Shown here: positions 21,000 through 32,596 of the stretch, piece after piece | Position numbering within the stretch: the first letter of the stretch is position 1 | How the letters are laid out: the number at the start of each line of letters is the position of its first letter | DNA from: Cristatella mucedo | Taxonomy: Eukaryota; Bryozoa; Phylactolaemata; Cristatellidae | Direction: 5' to 3' | DNA: 64,000 nt | NCBI GenBank assembly: GCA_009760855.2 | Contig: WPIO01000078.1 | Location: 1,749,501 to 1,813,500, forward strand | Notes under the pieces: model-generated | Database searches by the model: none | The model's input: the letters and a program-made list of their open reading frames with translations, nothing else | What the model was told of the DNA's origin: nothing | Position numbers and translations under genes: made by a program

Positions 21000-22740
21000 A
21001 GCCGAGGGTGAACGACGTCGGGAAACACGAAGCGGCACCAACTCGTCAACCTTCGCCGTGCAGCATTTGTATTCGGGGATTTCGAAGGCAATTATAACTA
21101 ATTGCGTAAAGTTACTTTACCGGAGTTTTCCCAACTCCGTATGGTGTAGCCATGCTTCCTATGTTTTATCATAACCTCCGAAATGCAACTATGATTTTAG
21201 ATGTAACTAAGTGCATTCAACGAAATAAGAGTGACTGTCATCTATGTTAAGCTTCACTCGATATCCTGCTAAATGCGACTTTTTTCTTTGCTGTACAGAA
21301 ACAGAGCCGCCGTTGCCATCACCTGCGGATAAACTGCCAAGGCAAAAGAGAGCTAGAGCTTATTCAGCAAGACCTCAACCGGGTGAAGGATTAAATTTAG
21401 TTTTCTGGCCGTTTCGAATGCATCCCAAAAATAATGACATATTACTAGGCTAAATGTGGCTCTAGAAATCGTGCAGCCGAGTGAAGTCGCTGGTCAACAC
21501 TCGCGAGAGCAATAGCCTGTATATTACGGCTGAAACGACTGGTGACTGCCCAAAGACTCTTTTACAGGCTTACAGCAGCTCAAGCTCCGCGCCTTGACTC
21601 ACCGACCGGCTGACTGCTCCTCCAAGCGAGTAAATGCGGTCAGTGGCATGCCGTATATAATGACCAGATCGAACGTTATAAAGAAGTCTCGTTCCTGCAT
21701 AATCATAAAATGTGCAGCTCTTAAGACTCTTCATGTCGCGGCTATTTTATAAGAGACTCTCAGGTATATTTCAACCGCCATGCCCATAGCTCATAATCAA
21801 AGTCCGGCTGTCAGGCTCAAAGTTCATAATCTCAGGGCATGTCGCTGATAACTTCTGGCGCAATGCATGCTGTTCTTACCAGTGTGCAGTCAAACGTTGC
21901 TTCCATTGAGTAGCAGGAGGAGTCGGCAGCCGCGGTGCAGGTAGCATCAAGCAGGACGTACCGGTGTAAACCCCGGTACGCAGCCTCTTATATTCTTACC
22001 AGAAAAACTCGATCTCTCTGACCTGCGTCTGTGCTCACAGCAATGGCGAGAGGTGAGCCACCTTCTACTTTCGAGGGTATCCGGACAGTATTAGTCGAGG
22101 TCAGGGTCCATCAACCAGAGCAGAGGTCATTTTTCGAGCATGCGGGCGTAAGGCCTCGCCTAGGGCTCAGCGAATTATCGCAAAACGCTCTAATTAAACA
22201 AAAATAGACCCGAAATTCATTGCACCGAGCACGAAGCCACCTTTTTTTCATCGGAATCCGTCGCCAATATACAGGTAAATTGGTAGTACCGGTTAGGAAT
22301 GCATATTAAAGCCTACGATTATTCTAGCAGCAGTTGCGTGCACAGCGGTGAATCATGGTATTTACCTGCGTGAATGCAATAGATTCCAGCGGATTGCACG
22401 AGAACGCGAAATGGTGAGACATTTTGTGGGTATTCTGGGTGCAATAATAGTGTAGGGTTTACTTGCAATCCAAATAGGAACTTCACTTAGCCAATTTTCA
22501 GTGGATTTGCACTTTATTCTAACGGATTTCTGTTGAGGCCAGCGAGTTTCGAGCTCATTTGCATTTGAATATGGAAGTCCTGTTTTGTGAAATTAGACGG
22601 CTTCATTGTAATGACCTCGTACTACAATACTTACTCAATATTCAAGCTTTGCACCGCCGATTTCTGGTCTGCTGCTTTCGTTCAATTATAGTGGACTTTG
22701 GTGGATTGCGGTAATTCACTGAGCCTGGTTAGACCTAAGA
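21000..22740. other. Unassigned sequence
   Basis: No feature recognised. Short open frames (for example 21244-21453) lack homology, and no repeat family seen elsewhere in the window occurs here. Confidence 0.5.
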
Positions 22741-22745
22741 AGTGA

Positions 22746-23122
22746 GTAATAATAATAATAATAATAATTCACTTGATAAAGCGCCCTCAGAGAACTCAAC
22801 CTCTCTCTAGGCGCTTTACATTGGCTGTAAAGTGAAATGCAATTGAATGGTAAGTAAAATCATGCTTGAAAAACAAACGAGATGAATAACATGGTTAGGG
22901 GTGACATGCACAGGGTCAGCATGCAAATGTGGTTAGTGGCAGCATGCACAGTGTCAGCACGCATAAGCACATCAAAGACGAATCACAGGGACCCACTAAA
23001 TGCTGTCCTAAATAGGTGTGTTTTTAGGTTCCTTTTAAATGTGGTCAGGTCAGGGGATGTTTTAACGCAGGTCGGGAGGGAGTTCCAGGCTTTGGGAGCC
23101 CACATGAATAGTAAGACAACCA
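22746..23122 (-). mobile_element. Family A LINE 3' end (copy A3)
   Basis: It starts with the (ATT)n tail on the minus strand (aataataataataataataat). The hairpin (agcgccctcagagaactcaa / ctaggcgcttta) and the 3' untranslated block (catgcacagggtcagcatgc) follow, then the end of the ORF (ggagttccaggctttgggag). Homology stops at about 23105-23122. Confidence 0.9.
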
Positions 23123-23129
23123 ACAATGC

Positions 23130-23240
23130 CGCACTTGGCTTGGCTTGGCTTGGCCCAATGGTTCAGGTGCTCGCCTCGAACCAAGGTCAAGATAAATATA
23201 TATTATTACCTAAGTCCTGGGCTCCAGCCCAGTGTTAAAA
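23130..23240 (+). mobile_element. tRNA-derived SINE, type 1, head part
   Basis: cttggcttggcccaatggtt and gctcgcctcgaaccaaggtc match the head of the SINE at 30935. An A-box-like TGGCccAatGG is visible. The 3' tail is lost into the (TA)n tract that follows. Confidence 0.6.
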
Positions 23241-23270
23241 AAGAGATTAAGTTCACCTACAACGATGTAC

Positions 23271-23372
<102 letters not shown>

Positions 23373-23827
23373 AATTAGTCTGCAGAGCTCCAGAGAGCCA
23401 ACCTGTGGTAGAATGTTAACAGAGGACGATAGCACCAGGCGTGGCACCGGCAGCTGCTCTAGCCAGGGACAGGAGTGGAGCCAAGGAAATAATTGAGCCT
23501 TTGTCCGTCCCCTCAGCTAGAAAGCCCAAGGTGAGGAGGCCGCGGACTTTTGCAACGATTCAGGAGCTCCGTCGGAGGGGGAATGTACCTTCGGTTCACG
23601 GATTAAAGTCGCTTCTTCATGAGAGGTATATCAGATGGTTCTAGAAAGGCTGCTAATTCTAGATTGCAAATGCTAGAAAGGCCACGAGTTCTAGACTGCT
23701 AATAGATTGAGCAGGACCAAGACAGTAACGTTGCTTTAATTTTTCGGCGTAGAGGATCGTTATTCGCTAGATTTAAGAGCGGAGCATTTAAATGTTGTAG
23801 AACGACAATCCTTCGAGAACAATGGAC

Positions 23828-24180
23828 ATTAAGGAATAATAATAACAATAATAGTAATAATAATAATACATTTCTATACCGTGCATCAGAGAACTGAATC
23901 TCTTTCTAGGCACTTCACAGATGCTGTATAGAAAGCATAACTAAATGAAGGATGAAGGAAGATTTGTGATAATTTGCTTTTACCTTCCGAATCTAATCCA
24001 GGCTTTTACACATCGGTCGAATGATGGGCCTCATGATGGGCCAGTCCACTGACGGTAGGTCCGAATCTGTGTATGCTTTTTCAAGCTTGAGTTTATAAGT
24101 CCTGGGTAGCTTAACGTCAGCAGTTAACCGAGGGACATCTAGGCGCTGATGTACAGTTTGCCTGGTCGGAGAAGCAAACT
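23828..24180 (-). mobile_element. Family A LINE, internally deleted (copy A4)
   Basis: The left side has the (ATT)n tail and a degenerate hairpin (aatctctttctaggcacttc). From ~24050 it matches the deeper 5' part of copy A12 (ctttttcaagcttg.g.tta at ~57760). The RT body between is missing, so the copy is joined over a large deletion. Confidence 0.65.
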
Positions 24181-24894
24181 CATCAGGAGTAGCGGCCGAT
24201 GCTGATTTTTATAGGTTCAAAAGTAAGGTCAAGTCAGATGCTGGAATAAGCACAAGATGCAGAGAAGCTATCTGTGAGGCGACAGCATCAATATCAAAAG
24301 TCTTAGGTTTTGCGATACAATAATTATTTTCATAGAGAACATAATATGCACTTCGGAATGAGTGAGATCCGAATGTAATCGGATGCGCGGGGGGGGGGGG
24401 GCTAAATTTGCATGTAGAATTATATTTTTTTATGTTTCTGCACCAACTCAATGAATGAGGTAGTAGGCAACCCAGATTTAGTAATAACCAACTGTCTCAG
24501 TGGTCATTATTTCCACAGCGTCAGTAGTGAATGACGAGCTTCTTCAGCAGTGGGCAAGTCTACATTTCATTCTATGCTTGACGTTGTTGTCACAGCTCCG
24601 TTGCCTGCCGTGCCTTTCTGAATACCCGTGTCATTTAGCAATAGACGCAATTCGTAAAGTGCTAATGGTCCACATTATTGTCTTCTTAGCGAGTTTATTA
24701 AGTACAGAGCCACGAGTGCCTATTGAACAGTCAGCCTTTTTCGCTCATCTATAACACCTAGTGCAGTAAACCAAGTAAGTTGCGTTCTGTGTACACTAGA
24801 TGCTGTGCATAATTAGCACAGTATGCAGCATGCATGTGCCGTGTTCATGCACTTGCTCCCTGGGTCTTCGTCGAGGTTAAATGTGATTTTACCT

Positions 24895-25020
24895 AACTAA
24901 TCAGGTAGTCGTGGTTTTGAGCCCTGCGACAGGCATTCTTTATTATTAGTTGTCAGTGTTGTGATAATCTTTAAGGCTCTTCTGCTGCTATTTAAAAGGA
25001 CGCATATTTCATTAGCTGAC
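24895..25020 (+). mobile_element. tRNA-derived SINE, type 2, degenerate
   Basis: The order tagtcgtggttttgagccct, cattctttattattag, tgataatc and ggctcttctgctgctattta parallels the 30675 copy. Confidence 0.6.
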
Positions 25021-26540
25021 CTTTACTTAATTTACATTGCAAGTACAGATTTAATTTTTTCTCATGTGATCACACGTGTTAATACCATCTAAATCAGAAT
25101 AAAAGCATTTTCGTGCAGCGATTCTGAATATTGGTAACCTGTAGGCTTCCTTAATATCTCGATAGGCGAATCCACAACAGCAATAAGTCAGGGGTGCCAC
25201 TCAACTGCCTTCGTGTGCACAAAAAAGGCGGAGTTTCACAAGGATGATGGAATCTGAATATTTATGAAGCTGAGACCGAAGAGCAGTCCAGATCGGTCCA
25301 CTTGATCTGTTCAAGCAGGCAGGCACATACAGGCAGGAACAAGCACGCGTCTCTCCGTAAGTGGAATTCTGCTGCCTGCAAGTGATGGCACATTCCTATA
25401 GTGTCTGACTGCAGCTGCTCAATCAGGTCACTTGAGGCAGGAATGCTATTGCTGAGCTCCGTAAAATTACAGCTGGCCTTGGGGCATTAAGTGAGCTACC
25501 TAGCTAGCGATCTAGTTTGATGTGAACATGCACAGGACGCCTTATAAGAACTATTAGCTCTTTACAAGCCCTAAACCCAAAATCGACGCATGAGCCTCAT
25601 CTCCGGCTGTGGAGGCAGTTGCTTCTACATCGAACACCCTTTTCTAATGCCTCTGTCTCTATGTCTATGCACAGCAGCAGATCATTCCTAGGTGAACTGC
25701 AACAAAGGACTGGTGGCTGACAAACATTAGCATGTTTTGTAGTCTATGTCTTTCTTGTTGCGGCTAATTTACGTGAGAATCTTCAGCATGCTCATCTAGG
25801 TAACACCAGAGGTTCCGTGTAGATTTGATATTTATTTTTATTGCTTCAAAGTTTTTTGGCAAGAGATCATGGAGTGCTTACTCAAACGAATATGATTTCT
25901 GATTAGAATCTACTGCTATCCACCTCAGTGGAACAATGCTTGAAGTTTCCCCGAAGCACCCATCCCATTGGGTAAATGTACGGGGGCAAAATCGAGGGCT
26001 GGAGCCAGGCAGCCAAAGCTCTCAACCGGTCCTCATCCTCCTCCTGAGAAGAGCACGAACATCTGGCCTCGACTAATAGTAGGACAATGACCAGCATAGC
26101 GGGCTTTGGCTGAGATATAGCATGATTTTACCAGTTGATTTTTAACAGCTACGAGCTAATCTGGCTCTATGTAAACGAGGCTGCTCAACCGGCAGACTTT
26201 TACTTAAAAATTCTCTTATAAATTAATTCTCGTAATAAAGCCTGTAGCCACCACCTCCCTTATACTAAAACACCCAACTCAATCAGCTACAAAGTACTTC
26301 ATAATTTGTCCACGCGACTAATGCTTGCATTGCATGCAATAGCATTCGCTCAAGGTGGCTCAACCATTCCAAACTGGCAAGTCACTGACAAATGGCAGGA
26401 GAATTGAATTTATTCACATGGTAGCAGGTCTTTAAGGCCTCCAGCCAGGGGACCACACAGCGGAACAGTGAGATGCAGCGTGCACGTCATTGTCCCTTGC
26501 ACCCACCGAATGCCATTCATTATTGACCCTGCGAGTCACT
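25020..26540. other. Unassigned sequence
   Basis: No gene, known repeat or exon candidate seen. A plus-strand piece near 26150-26200 may be a SINE type 2 scrap, but is too short to call. Confidence 0.5.
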
Positions 26541-26544
26541 GATA

Positions 26545-26722
26545 CTGAGCCAGCCAAGCGACCTTAACAACGGAACTGCCTTTTCAGTACGTTGGCTACC
26601 GAATGCTTGTACCGAAAGCCGCCTAGGCTGTGAGTTCGCTATACAAAACTCTCCTGCGTAACGCTCACATAGTCTGTGTGACTTTGTGGAGTTACAGATG
26701 GAGACACATTACATTAAATTAG
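26545..26722 (+). mobile_element. Family B LINE 3' end (copy B7)
   Basis: gtaccgaaagccgcctaggc, then gctatacaaaactctcctgc, then ggagttacagatggagacac followed by acattacatta. This is the family B 3' end in plus orientation with its (ACATT)n tail. Confidence 0.85.
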
Positions 26723-26919
26723 CGTAGCTTGCCACCTGAAACTGGGACCCTGTTGTATTAATCTCCTAGCATAGCATAGGGGAAAGTATTTTCTATCGAG
26801 CGATAGCGCCATTATCCCAAAGGTCTCACAGAGAGGATAGGGATACTGTAGATCAATTAGCAATTCAAAATACCTCTCTGCATTCTGTAAGATACTTGAG
26901 CTCGTATCTATGGTGTGGT

Positions 26920-27520
26920 GTAACTCCATAAGTCACTCAAAAATTCCACAAGGTCACAGCTGGGGTTACACTGGTGAGTCTTGTATAGTGCACTGAAAAC
27001 CTAAGCGGCTTTCAGTGCACACATTCGATAGCCGTCAGACTCTTCTTCAAGCATTAGAGAGAAAGTGAGAATCATAGCAAAGTCAGGAAAGCAGTCGAGG
27101 AAGTGATTGGCATGGACGTATCAGCAGGTAATAGAAGGGCTGGAATAGAAGGGTCCACAGCTGTTAGCAGGGTAGAATATGTCGTTGCCTAAGAGTTGTG
27201 AAAGTGAGTTCCACAGTCTGGAACGTGTGCAAAAGAAGCTTCAGTAGCCAGCTGTCTCTAAGCAAAGTAATGGAGCAGCTGTACTTAACGCCCACTGAGG
27301 ACCTGCGTCAGGCACGAGGAGGCTAAGACGAATGCAGCAGTTCAGCCACGTTAGAGCCAAGCCAGGGCGGGTCTTGTGGATGTGAGTCAAATAAACATAG
27401 TACTCTGTACACGTTAGTGAACGTGGAGCCCTTGCTGCTAATTTGGTAAAGGAGATAAGTGGCTGAATTTGTTAGATTATTTGACCAACCTAGTTGCCTT
27501 ATTCATCATCAGCTACAAAG
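26920..27520 (-). mobile_element. Family B LINE 3' part, degenerate (copy B8)
   Basis: The order of blocks (cctaagcggctttcagtgca, agagaaagtgagaatcatag, gagttccacagtctgga, cagcagttcagccacgt, ccaagccagggcgggtcttg) follows copy B5 on the minus strand. No frame is open. It lies 200 bp from copy B7 in opposite orientation. Confidence 0.8.
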
Positions 27521-27713
27521 GCTTCGTAATGGCTTCTGTTATCCAAACGAAGGTGAACTACAACAGTTATGTGCGGTTGCCATATGAATATGGAAATCAA
27601 ATATTGCAATACACGTCAGTCTGAAAGAACGAGTTCCAACTACAGCACCCCAACTGAGCTGTAAGAGAGGTAGCCTACAGTGGCTGGGTAGATTGCAGTA
27701 AAGTGCAGTACAG

Positions 27714-27922
27714 CATGCGTGCCGAAACTGTGCACGGTGCCACTAACCACACTTGCATGCTGACCCTGTGCATGTCAACCCTAATCATGTTATTCAAGTT
27801 GTTAGTCAATCACGATACCACTCACCATTCGATCTTGTTTCCTTTGTAGCAAATTCAAAGCTCCTAAAAAGAGATTGAGTTCTCAGAGGGTGCTTTATCA
27901 AGTGTATTATTATTATTATTAT
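27714..27922 (+). mobile_element. Family A LINE 3' end (copy A5)
   Basis: It contains the 3' untranslated block (gcatgctgaccctgtgcatg), a hairpin with a mutated stem (agattgagttctcagagggt) and the (ATT)n tail. Confidence 0.88.
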
Positions 27923-28964
27923 TTTTACAGATGGACAGCGTACGGCGGCATCCCGTCGACTGTCGGAACTTCGCTCTTCTTCGGATAGGCTAAACGGAGC
28001 TAGAAAGCACAATAATGCAATCGCCGAGTTTTGCTATTTACAACATAGCTCTAATGCTCTCTTGTACCAATGGATTTTGTCGGTAGCGATGTAATTAAGC
28101 CCTTCGCTGCATTCCTTACAAATGTCTGCTGTGAAAATAGTCACCTTAGGTTTGGATACCTATCACGAAGGATGACGTAGCCAAATTACATCAGTCGAGA
28201 ATATTGTAATATCATCACGTGCGATTTCAAATTATGCCTCCCAAGAGAGTATCTGTGAAATTTAGGCTTAGCGGTGATTTTTAGGTGGCACATTTAGGTC
28301 AAGGCCCATGTACTCAACGAGATTGCAGTATTACAAATAGCAGCAGTGTTTTGTATGGCCCTCTGTGGGAACTGACTCTCTATTTGTGAGCTTTGCAAAA
28401 AAAGTGGCTGCAGAGAAGAAAGAACCAATAAATGATATACAAGAGCACTTTAGCCTGCTTGGACAAGCATTCAGCAGCAAATAATTATCATACTAAGAAA
28501 ACCTCACAAAAGGACAGAAAAGTCCTGCTGAATCGGCAGAGACGCAGCAGCGAAACATATATGCAAGTTTCGCGATCAGAATTGTGATACCGATCATACT
28601 AGACATTTCTGTAGAGTCGTAGCAAAACCGAATAGCCGATTAGGCAATTTGCATATGTTTTACAGAAACTTGTAAATATGTTAGTGATACAGCGTCAGAA
28701 TTCGTAAGTACACAAATAAAACTATACACGGACCAGGAAAACGCTGTGAGGAATATTTAGGTATAGGCTTCTGATCAAACGTCATCGAGTGAAGGAATTT
28801 TGTGACAACAATAAGAATGAATATTTTATAGAATCCTCATAGAGCTAAACTTTTTTCTCAAGCACTTTGAAAATTCATAACAGGAAGAGTGGCTATTGCG
28901 TAGCGATAGCATGCCAAGTGGCTTAGCAAAATAGAATTCACTTTTAAAACGTCCTACAATAACT

Positions 28965-29098
28965 TAGTCTCTGTTCAGGCGCTCCACATAGGCCACAGAG
29001 GTCGAGCCCAACACCACGATCATCAAATACATGAACTTGATGTTGGTCGAGGCTAGCACCTTAACCACTATGCCAAACCAGCACGGCAACTGTTATTG
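28965..29098 (-). mobile_element. tRNA-derived SINE type 1 with LINE-like tail
   Basis: On the plus strand the copy begins with a hairpin-like end (acttagtctctgttcaggcg), then the B-box complement in aggtcgagcccaacaccacg, then gttggtcgaggctagcacct, ending near the A box (ccaaaccagc). Confidence 0.7.
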
Positions 29099-29374
29099 CC
29101 CGTAATGATAGAAAGGGCAATTCACATGTACTCAGCAAGCGCTGTGAGGACCAGGTGGACGTTTGGCTTCTTTCTAATAGACGTCAAGTCGGAAGTGTTG
29201 TGAAGTGAGCGACCGAAATTTGAAATCTTGACAAAACTTCGCTTGGTTTAAGGGGTGCCCGCAAATTGGCTGAGCAGTAATATCACCTAGAAATAGTGAC
29301 GTTCGCTACAAACAAACCTAGCAACAGATTTGTGCACCAACGGTATGCGTCTAATTCCACTGACCGGAAAATCT

Positions 29375-29470
29375 GGGAGCTGTGAGTTTTGTAAGTCGAG
29401 CAGAATGTAGCAAATTCATGGACAAACTTGGCCATGGTTTCAACTTTACAATCTAAGCCAGCTTGAATGC
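29375..29470 (-). mobile_element. Family A LINE fragment
   Basis: gctgtgagttttgtaagtcg, aatgtagcaaattcatggac and aaacttggccatgg match agtgagttacagaagtcaag..ccatggaccaacttagacc of copy A12. No frame survives. Confidence 0.6.
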
Positions 29471-30329
29471 GTACATTAGCGCGTGGCTGACAGTAGGCAG
29501 CAGGAGTGGGCCAAAGCTGCCACCGCGCGGTGCTACCGCGGCTTTCACTTCCGGTCAGGACTTGGCCGCAAACATAGCACTCATAACGGTGCTAGTCTCA
29601 GCCACCGTGCGACGAACGATAGCGACGCCTCGAGCCTTACATCGCAGCAAACAACTTTTCGGTGCAGTACCTCTGCACGCAGGTATGCGGGAACTAGATG
29701 AACACGACTGGAAAGAAGAATAACCGCATCTTGCCGTAATAATTCAAGTCCATAGCATAAAAATTTCTATTCGACAGCGAAAAAGGGTTACAGGTAGTCA
29801 GCAGCGGTCATGACGTCTACCAGCCTCGAGCTCAAATCAGCTGAAATGCCAAGGTCAAGTCTGGAACTACAACTAACTGCTTATTACGTGCCTTCGGCTT
29901 GTATGCGGTCTCGGCCATAGATTTTTGCATCATCGGCTCCAAGGCATTACAACTAAGGACGAGGGAATGATGATCCCCAATCATAATCTGACTGATTCAG
30001 TTCGGAGCCGTTCAAGTCGCTTAACCGTGCGGCCCCAACCTGTAGCAGCACCTCTGTCTGGTACGGCTGAAAGCCTAGCGCTCAAATCTGCTCGAATGCC
30101 GTGGCCAACTTTTGTAGCAGAGCTATTCCCTATTGAACTGCTTCGACTTTTAAGGTGCCTTGGTAATAGATCATTGTGTAACAGGTTCTTGGCCATTATA
30201 ATTCCATAATCACGAATATTTTTTAATAATATTAGCCAAAATCAGGCTATTTGGCGAGCACATTTTCAGCTCGATCTATCATTACTAAATATTCAAGTCT
30301 TTACATAGACAAGTATGTAGGTACCTATG

Positions 30330-30349
30330 TATATTTATATATGTATATA

Positions 30350-30389
<40 letters not shown>

Positions 30390-30390
30390 A
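30330..30390. repeat. (TA)n-rich microsatellite
   Basis: Alternating TA broken by single C and G bases. Confidence 0.95.
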
Positions 30391-30503
30391 CACGTCAAGT
30401 AATCGCCTCGGCTGACGCATCAGCTTCTGGCATATATCTGCTACAAGTATACACACCAAACAGCCACCTGCAAAACCCGAAGTAACTCTGATTGCTTTTT
30501 CAG

Positions 30504-30590
30504 GACGAGGCTAACCGCAAGAGTCCAGGCGACTTGGTCACTCAGATGCTTCACGGGGTTCAAGTCCAGCTTCTCCTCGGCCTCGCGTGA
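30504..30590 (+). CDS. Candidate terminal exon, unknown protein
   Basis: A strong acceptor (tgattgctttttcag) is followed by an in-frame peptide of 28 residues ending in TGA (begins DEANRKSPGDLVTQMLHGVQ). No family is recognised, and neighbouring exons were not found. It may be a chance acceptor. Confidence 0.22.
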   Translation, partial: DEANRKSPGDLVTQMLHGVQVQLLLGLA

Positions 30591-30674
30591 CCTTAATTGA
30601 CGGTCCAAAATTAAAAATAGAACCGAAATGGAAATTTCGGTCTCTAAGAGAGCTATGCTGGCAACCTGCAGTTG

Positions 30675-30850
30675 GTGAGCCGTGATGGCACACTAGGTAA
30701 GGCGGTTGCTTTCACGACCTCGGTCCCGAGGTCGTGGGTTCGATTCCTGCGGTGGGCGATTCTTTATTGCCACTGCAAGCGGTGGTGATAGCCGTATAGG
30801 CTCTTCTGTCGCTATACAAAAAGAGGCTGTTTAATCAGCTAGGATTTTGT
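30675..30850 (+). mobile_element. tRNA-derived SINE type 2 (best copy)
   Basis: An A-box-like TGGCACACTAGG near 30690 and a perfect B-box core GGTTCGATTCC at ~30738 lie 35-40 bp apart, as in a Pol III promoter. A perfect hairpin (acgacctcggtcccgaggtcgt) sits between them. The body (ggtggtgatagccgtatagg, agaggctgtttaatcagcta) recurs at 24.9 and 60.4 kb. Confidence 0.8.
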
Positions 30851-30934
30851 TACTACTATCATTAACAGATGCCGCTAAGTATGACTCAGAAAATAGAGGA
30901 GGCGTTGGCTAGACCGATTATTTCTTCTTGCTGC

Positions 30935-31080
30935 GCTGGTTTGGCCCAGTACTTAACGCGCTCGCCCTGACCAAGGTTAAGGTGAATTTATTTGATGACC
31001 CAGGTCGTGGGTTCGAAGTCCGTGACGTATGTAAAGTGCCTGAATAGAGAGCAGGTTCTCTTAGGGCGCTAAGCAATGGA
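30935..31080 (+). mobile_element. tRNA-derived SINE type 1 with LINE A-like tail (best copy)
   Basis: The head is gctgcgctggtttggcccag with a degenerate A box, and the B-box region is gtcgtgggttcgaagtccgt. The tail taaagtgcctgaatagagag..ggttctcttagggcgct mimics the hairpin of the family A LINE 3' end, including the paired gcgc-type stem and the agag/ctct arms. Confidence 0.75.
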
Positions 31081-31089
31081 GTTATGTTT

Positions 31090-31661
31090 TTTATATTTTG
31101 TTTTGAGTAGTTTTTGCAGACGCTCCAATGCCCCTTCACTCGCGCTTAGCTCCCCCACCCGTAGGCGTAGGCTACCTAGGCCCCTCGTCATACATTTGGA
31201 GACTTGCCAAAGCAGCGAACGGCAGCTGGCAGCTGTGCAGCTCAGCAGCATGGCCGCCACCACACGATCGCCGAGAATCGACCAACAAGGGTGTGAGCGG
31301 TGACAGTCGGAGTGTTAATCAGCTGACAGGAAGAGAGCACTCGAGCGCTGCGCTCGAGTTCAGCGGGGAATCGGTAGCCGCACGCTTCGTTTGAAGCGCC
31401 ACCGCTGCTACCGTCCGCCTCAACTGCCAGCTCGCTTCCGGCTAATTCCAGCCGCCTCTGCTGCTGCTCGTGCAAGAGACATTTAATGACGAACAGCCGA
31501 TTTTTGTCGAGAGTGCTCTCCTTCTGCGTGCTGACGGGTCCTACTGCTACCCTTCACACCGTTTTAGAGCACCCGCAGACGGTCTTTCGATCGTCTCGGA
31601 GCACGCGACGGCGTTTCCGAAGCGGACGAGGTCTACACTCAGCTGTCGAGCGGTGGCGGCC
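31090..31661. other. GC-rich segment, unassigned
   Basis: Overlapping open frames on both strands without recognised domains; sequence is CpG-richer than its surroundings. It ends at the target-site duplication of the LTR element at 31662. It could be an exon or promoter region interrupted by that insertion, but nothing shows this directly. Confidence 0.3.
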
Positions 31662-31666
31662 ATGTA
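31662..31666. repeat. Target-site duplication, left (ATGTA)
   Basis: ATGTA directly before the LTR; identical to 33585-33589. Confidence 0.9.
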
Positions 31667-31915
31667 TGTAGTCTGAATTATCGTCGCGAACGGCACAGAA
31701 CACCAGCCGACGAACAACACCACCAGTTTATTCTCCCTACACACGGAGCAGGACGAAGCACGACTCTCCTCGCCCCTCTCGCCCACCGGAGTCCCCCCCC
31801 CGACTCCCTTGTCAAAACAAACACTAATAGCACGTCCGGGCTGCTTACCACATCGAGTGTCACAGCCCACTTGTACAACGATCAGGGGCAGTGTCATCAA
31901 TTAAATAAAACCACA
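31667..31915 (-). repeat. 3' LTR of gag-only element
   Basis: On the plus strand it runs TGTAGTCTGAATTAT..AATAAAACCACA, so the minus strand has the canonical TG...CA ends (TGTGGTTTTATTT at its start). A nine-C tract is present near 31793-31801. Confidence 0.9.
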
Positions 31916-31994
31916 TGCCCGCCTGATCTGGAGATCAATTAACGACGTAGCCAGAGCAGGAAGCAGCTGTTCTTCTCCACTGCTTAGACAACGA

Positions 31995-32314
31995 GAAGGC
32001 TAAACATTGAGCACATAGTTCTCACAGCGCGCCGGCGGTCTCAGGCCACACCTTAGCCGTAGCTGTCTGACGGGCTTGTCGTCTCTGGACATACTGCCAG
32101 GGCCAGCATCGAAGTGTGCATCAAGGAGTTCGTTGGCGATCGGTACTGGTCTGATGTCCACTAGGTGGCGGCGGATTCCATCAATTTCAATGCCAACTCC
32201 TTCCGCCGGGGCAGTAACTGTCCCCTTAATTATGAGGCTAAGTAACGGCTGCTCGGAGGAGGCGGGCGACCGCACGGCCTGTGGAAACAAGCCGGCTGCG
32301 TTTGACAGCTGCAT
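31995..32314 (-). pseudogene. Downstream part of gag-only element, unknown domain
   Basis: Minus frame with PLLSLIIKGTVTAPAEGVGI and EIDGIRRHLVDIRPVPIANE. The LVDIRP stretch faintly recalls a retropepsin (LVDTG) start, but the DTG is not present and the similarity is weak. It lies between the alanine-rich gag tail and the 3' LTR. Confidence 0.35.
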
Positions 32315-32339
32315 TCATGCGTCGTGGGGCCACATATTT

Positions 32340-32546
32340 TTCCGCCGCTGGCGCCTCGTCGGGCGGCACAGCCTCGAAGCTCAATGGTGCATCCCACACC
32401 TCCACCACTTCGCAAGCCATCACCGCGTCTCCAGGCGCCGTCATCGCGTCTTCGGGCGCCGCCGCCGCGTCTTTGGGCGCCGCCGCCGCCGCCGCGTCTT
32501 CGGGCGCCGCCGCCATCGCGTCTTCGGGCGCCGCGCCGCGTCTGTG

Positions 32547-32596
<50 letters not shown>

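Noticed and set aside
30690-30760. Functional tRNA gene
   Set aside because: A- and B-box-like sequences are present, but no cloverleaf acceptor pairing is seen and the sequence continues into a body shared with other copies; it is a SINE.
31995-32314. Retropepsin domain in the gag-only element
   Set aside because: LVDIRP resembles an LVDTG start but lacks the DTG triad and flanking motifs; left as unknown.
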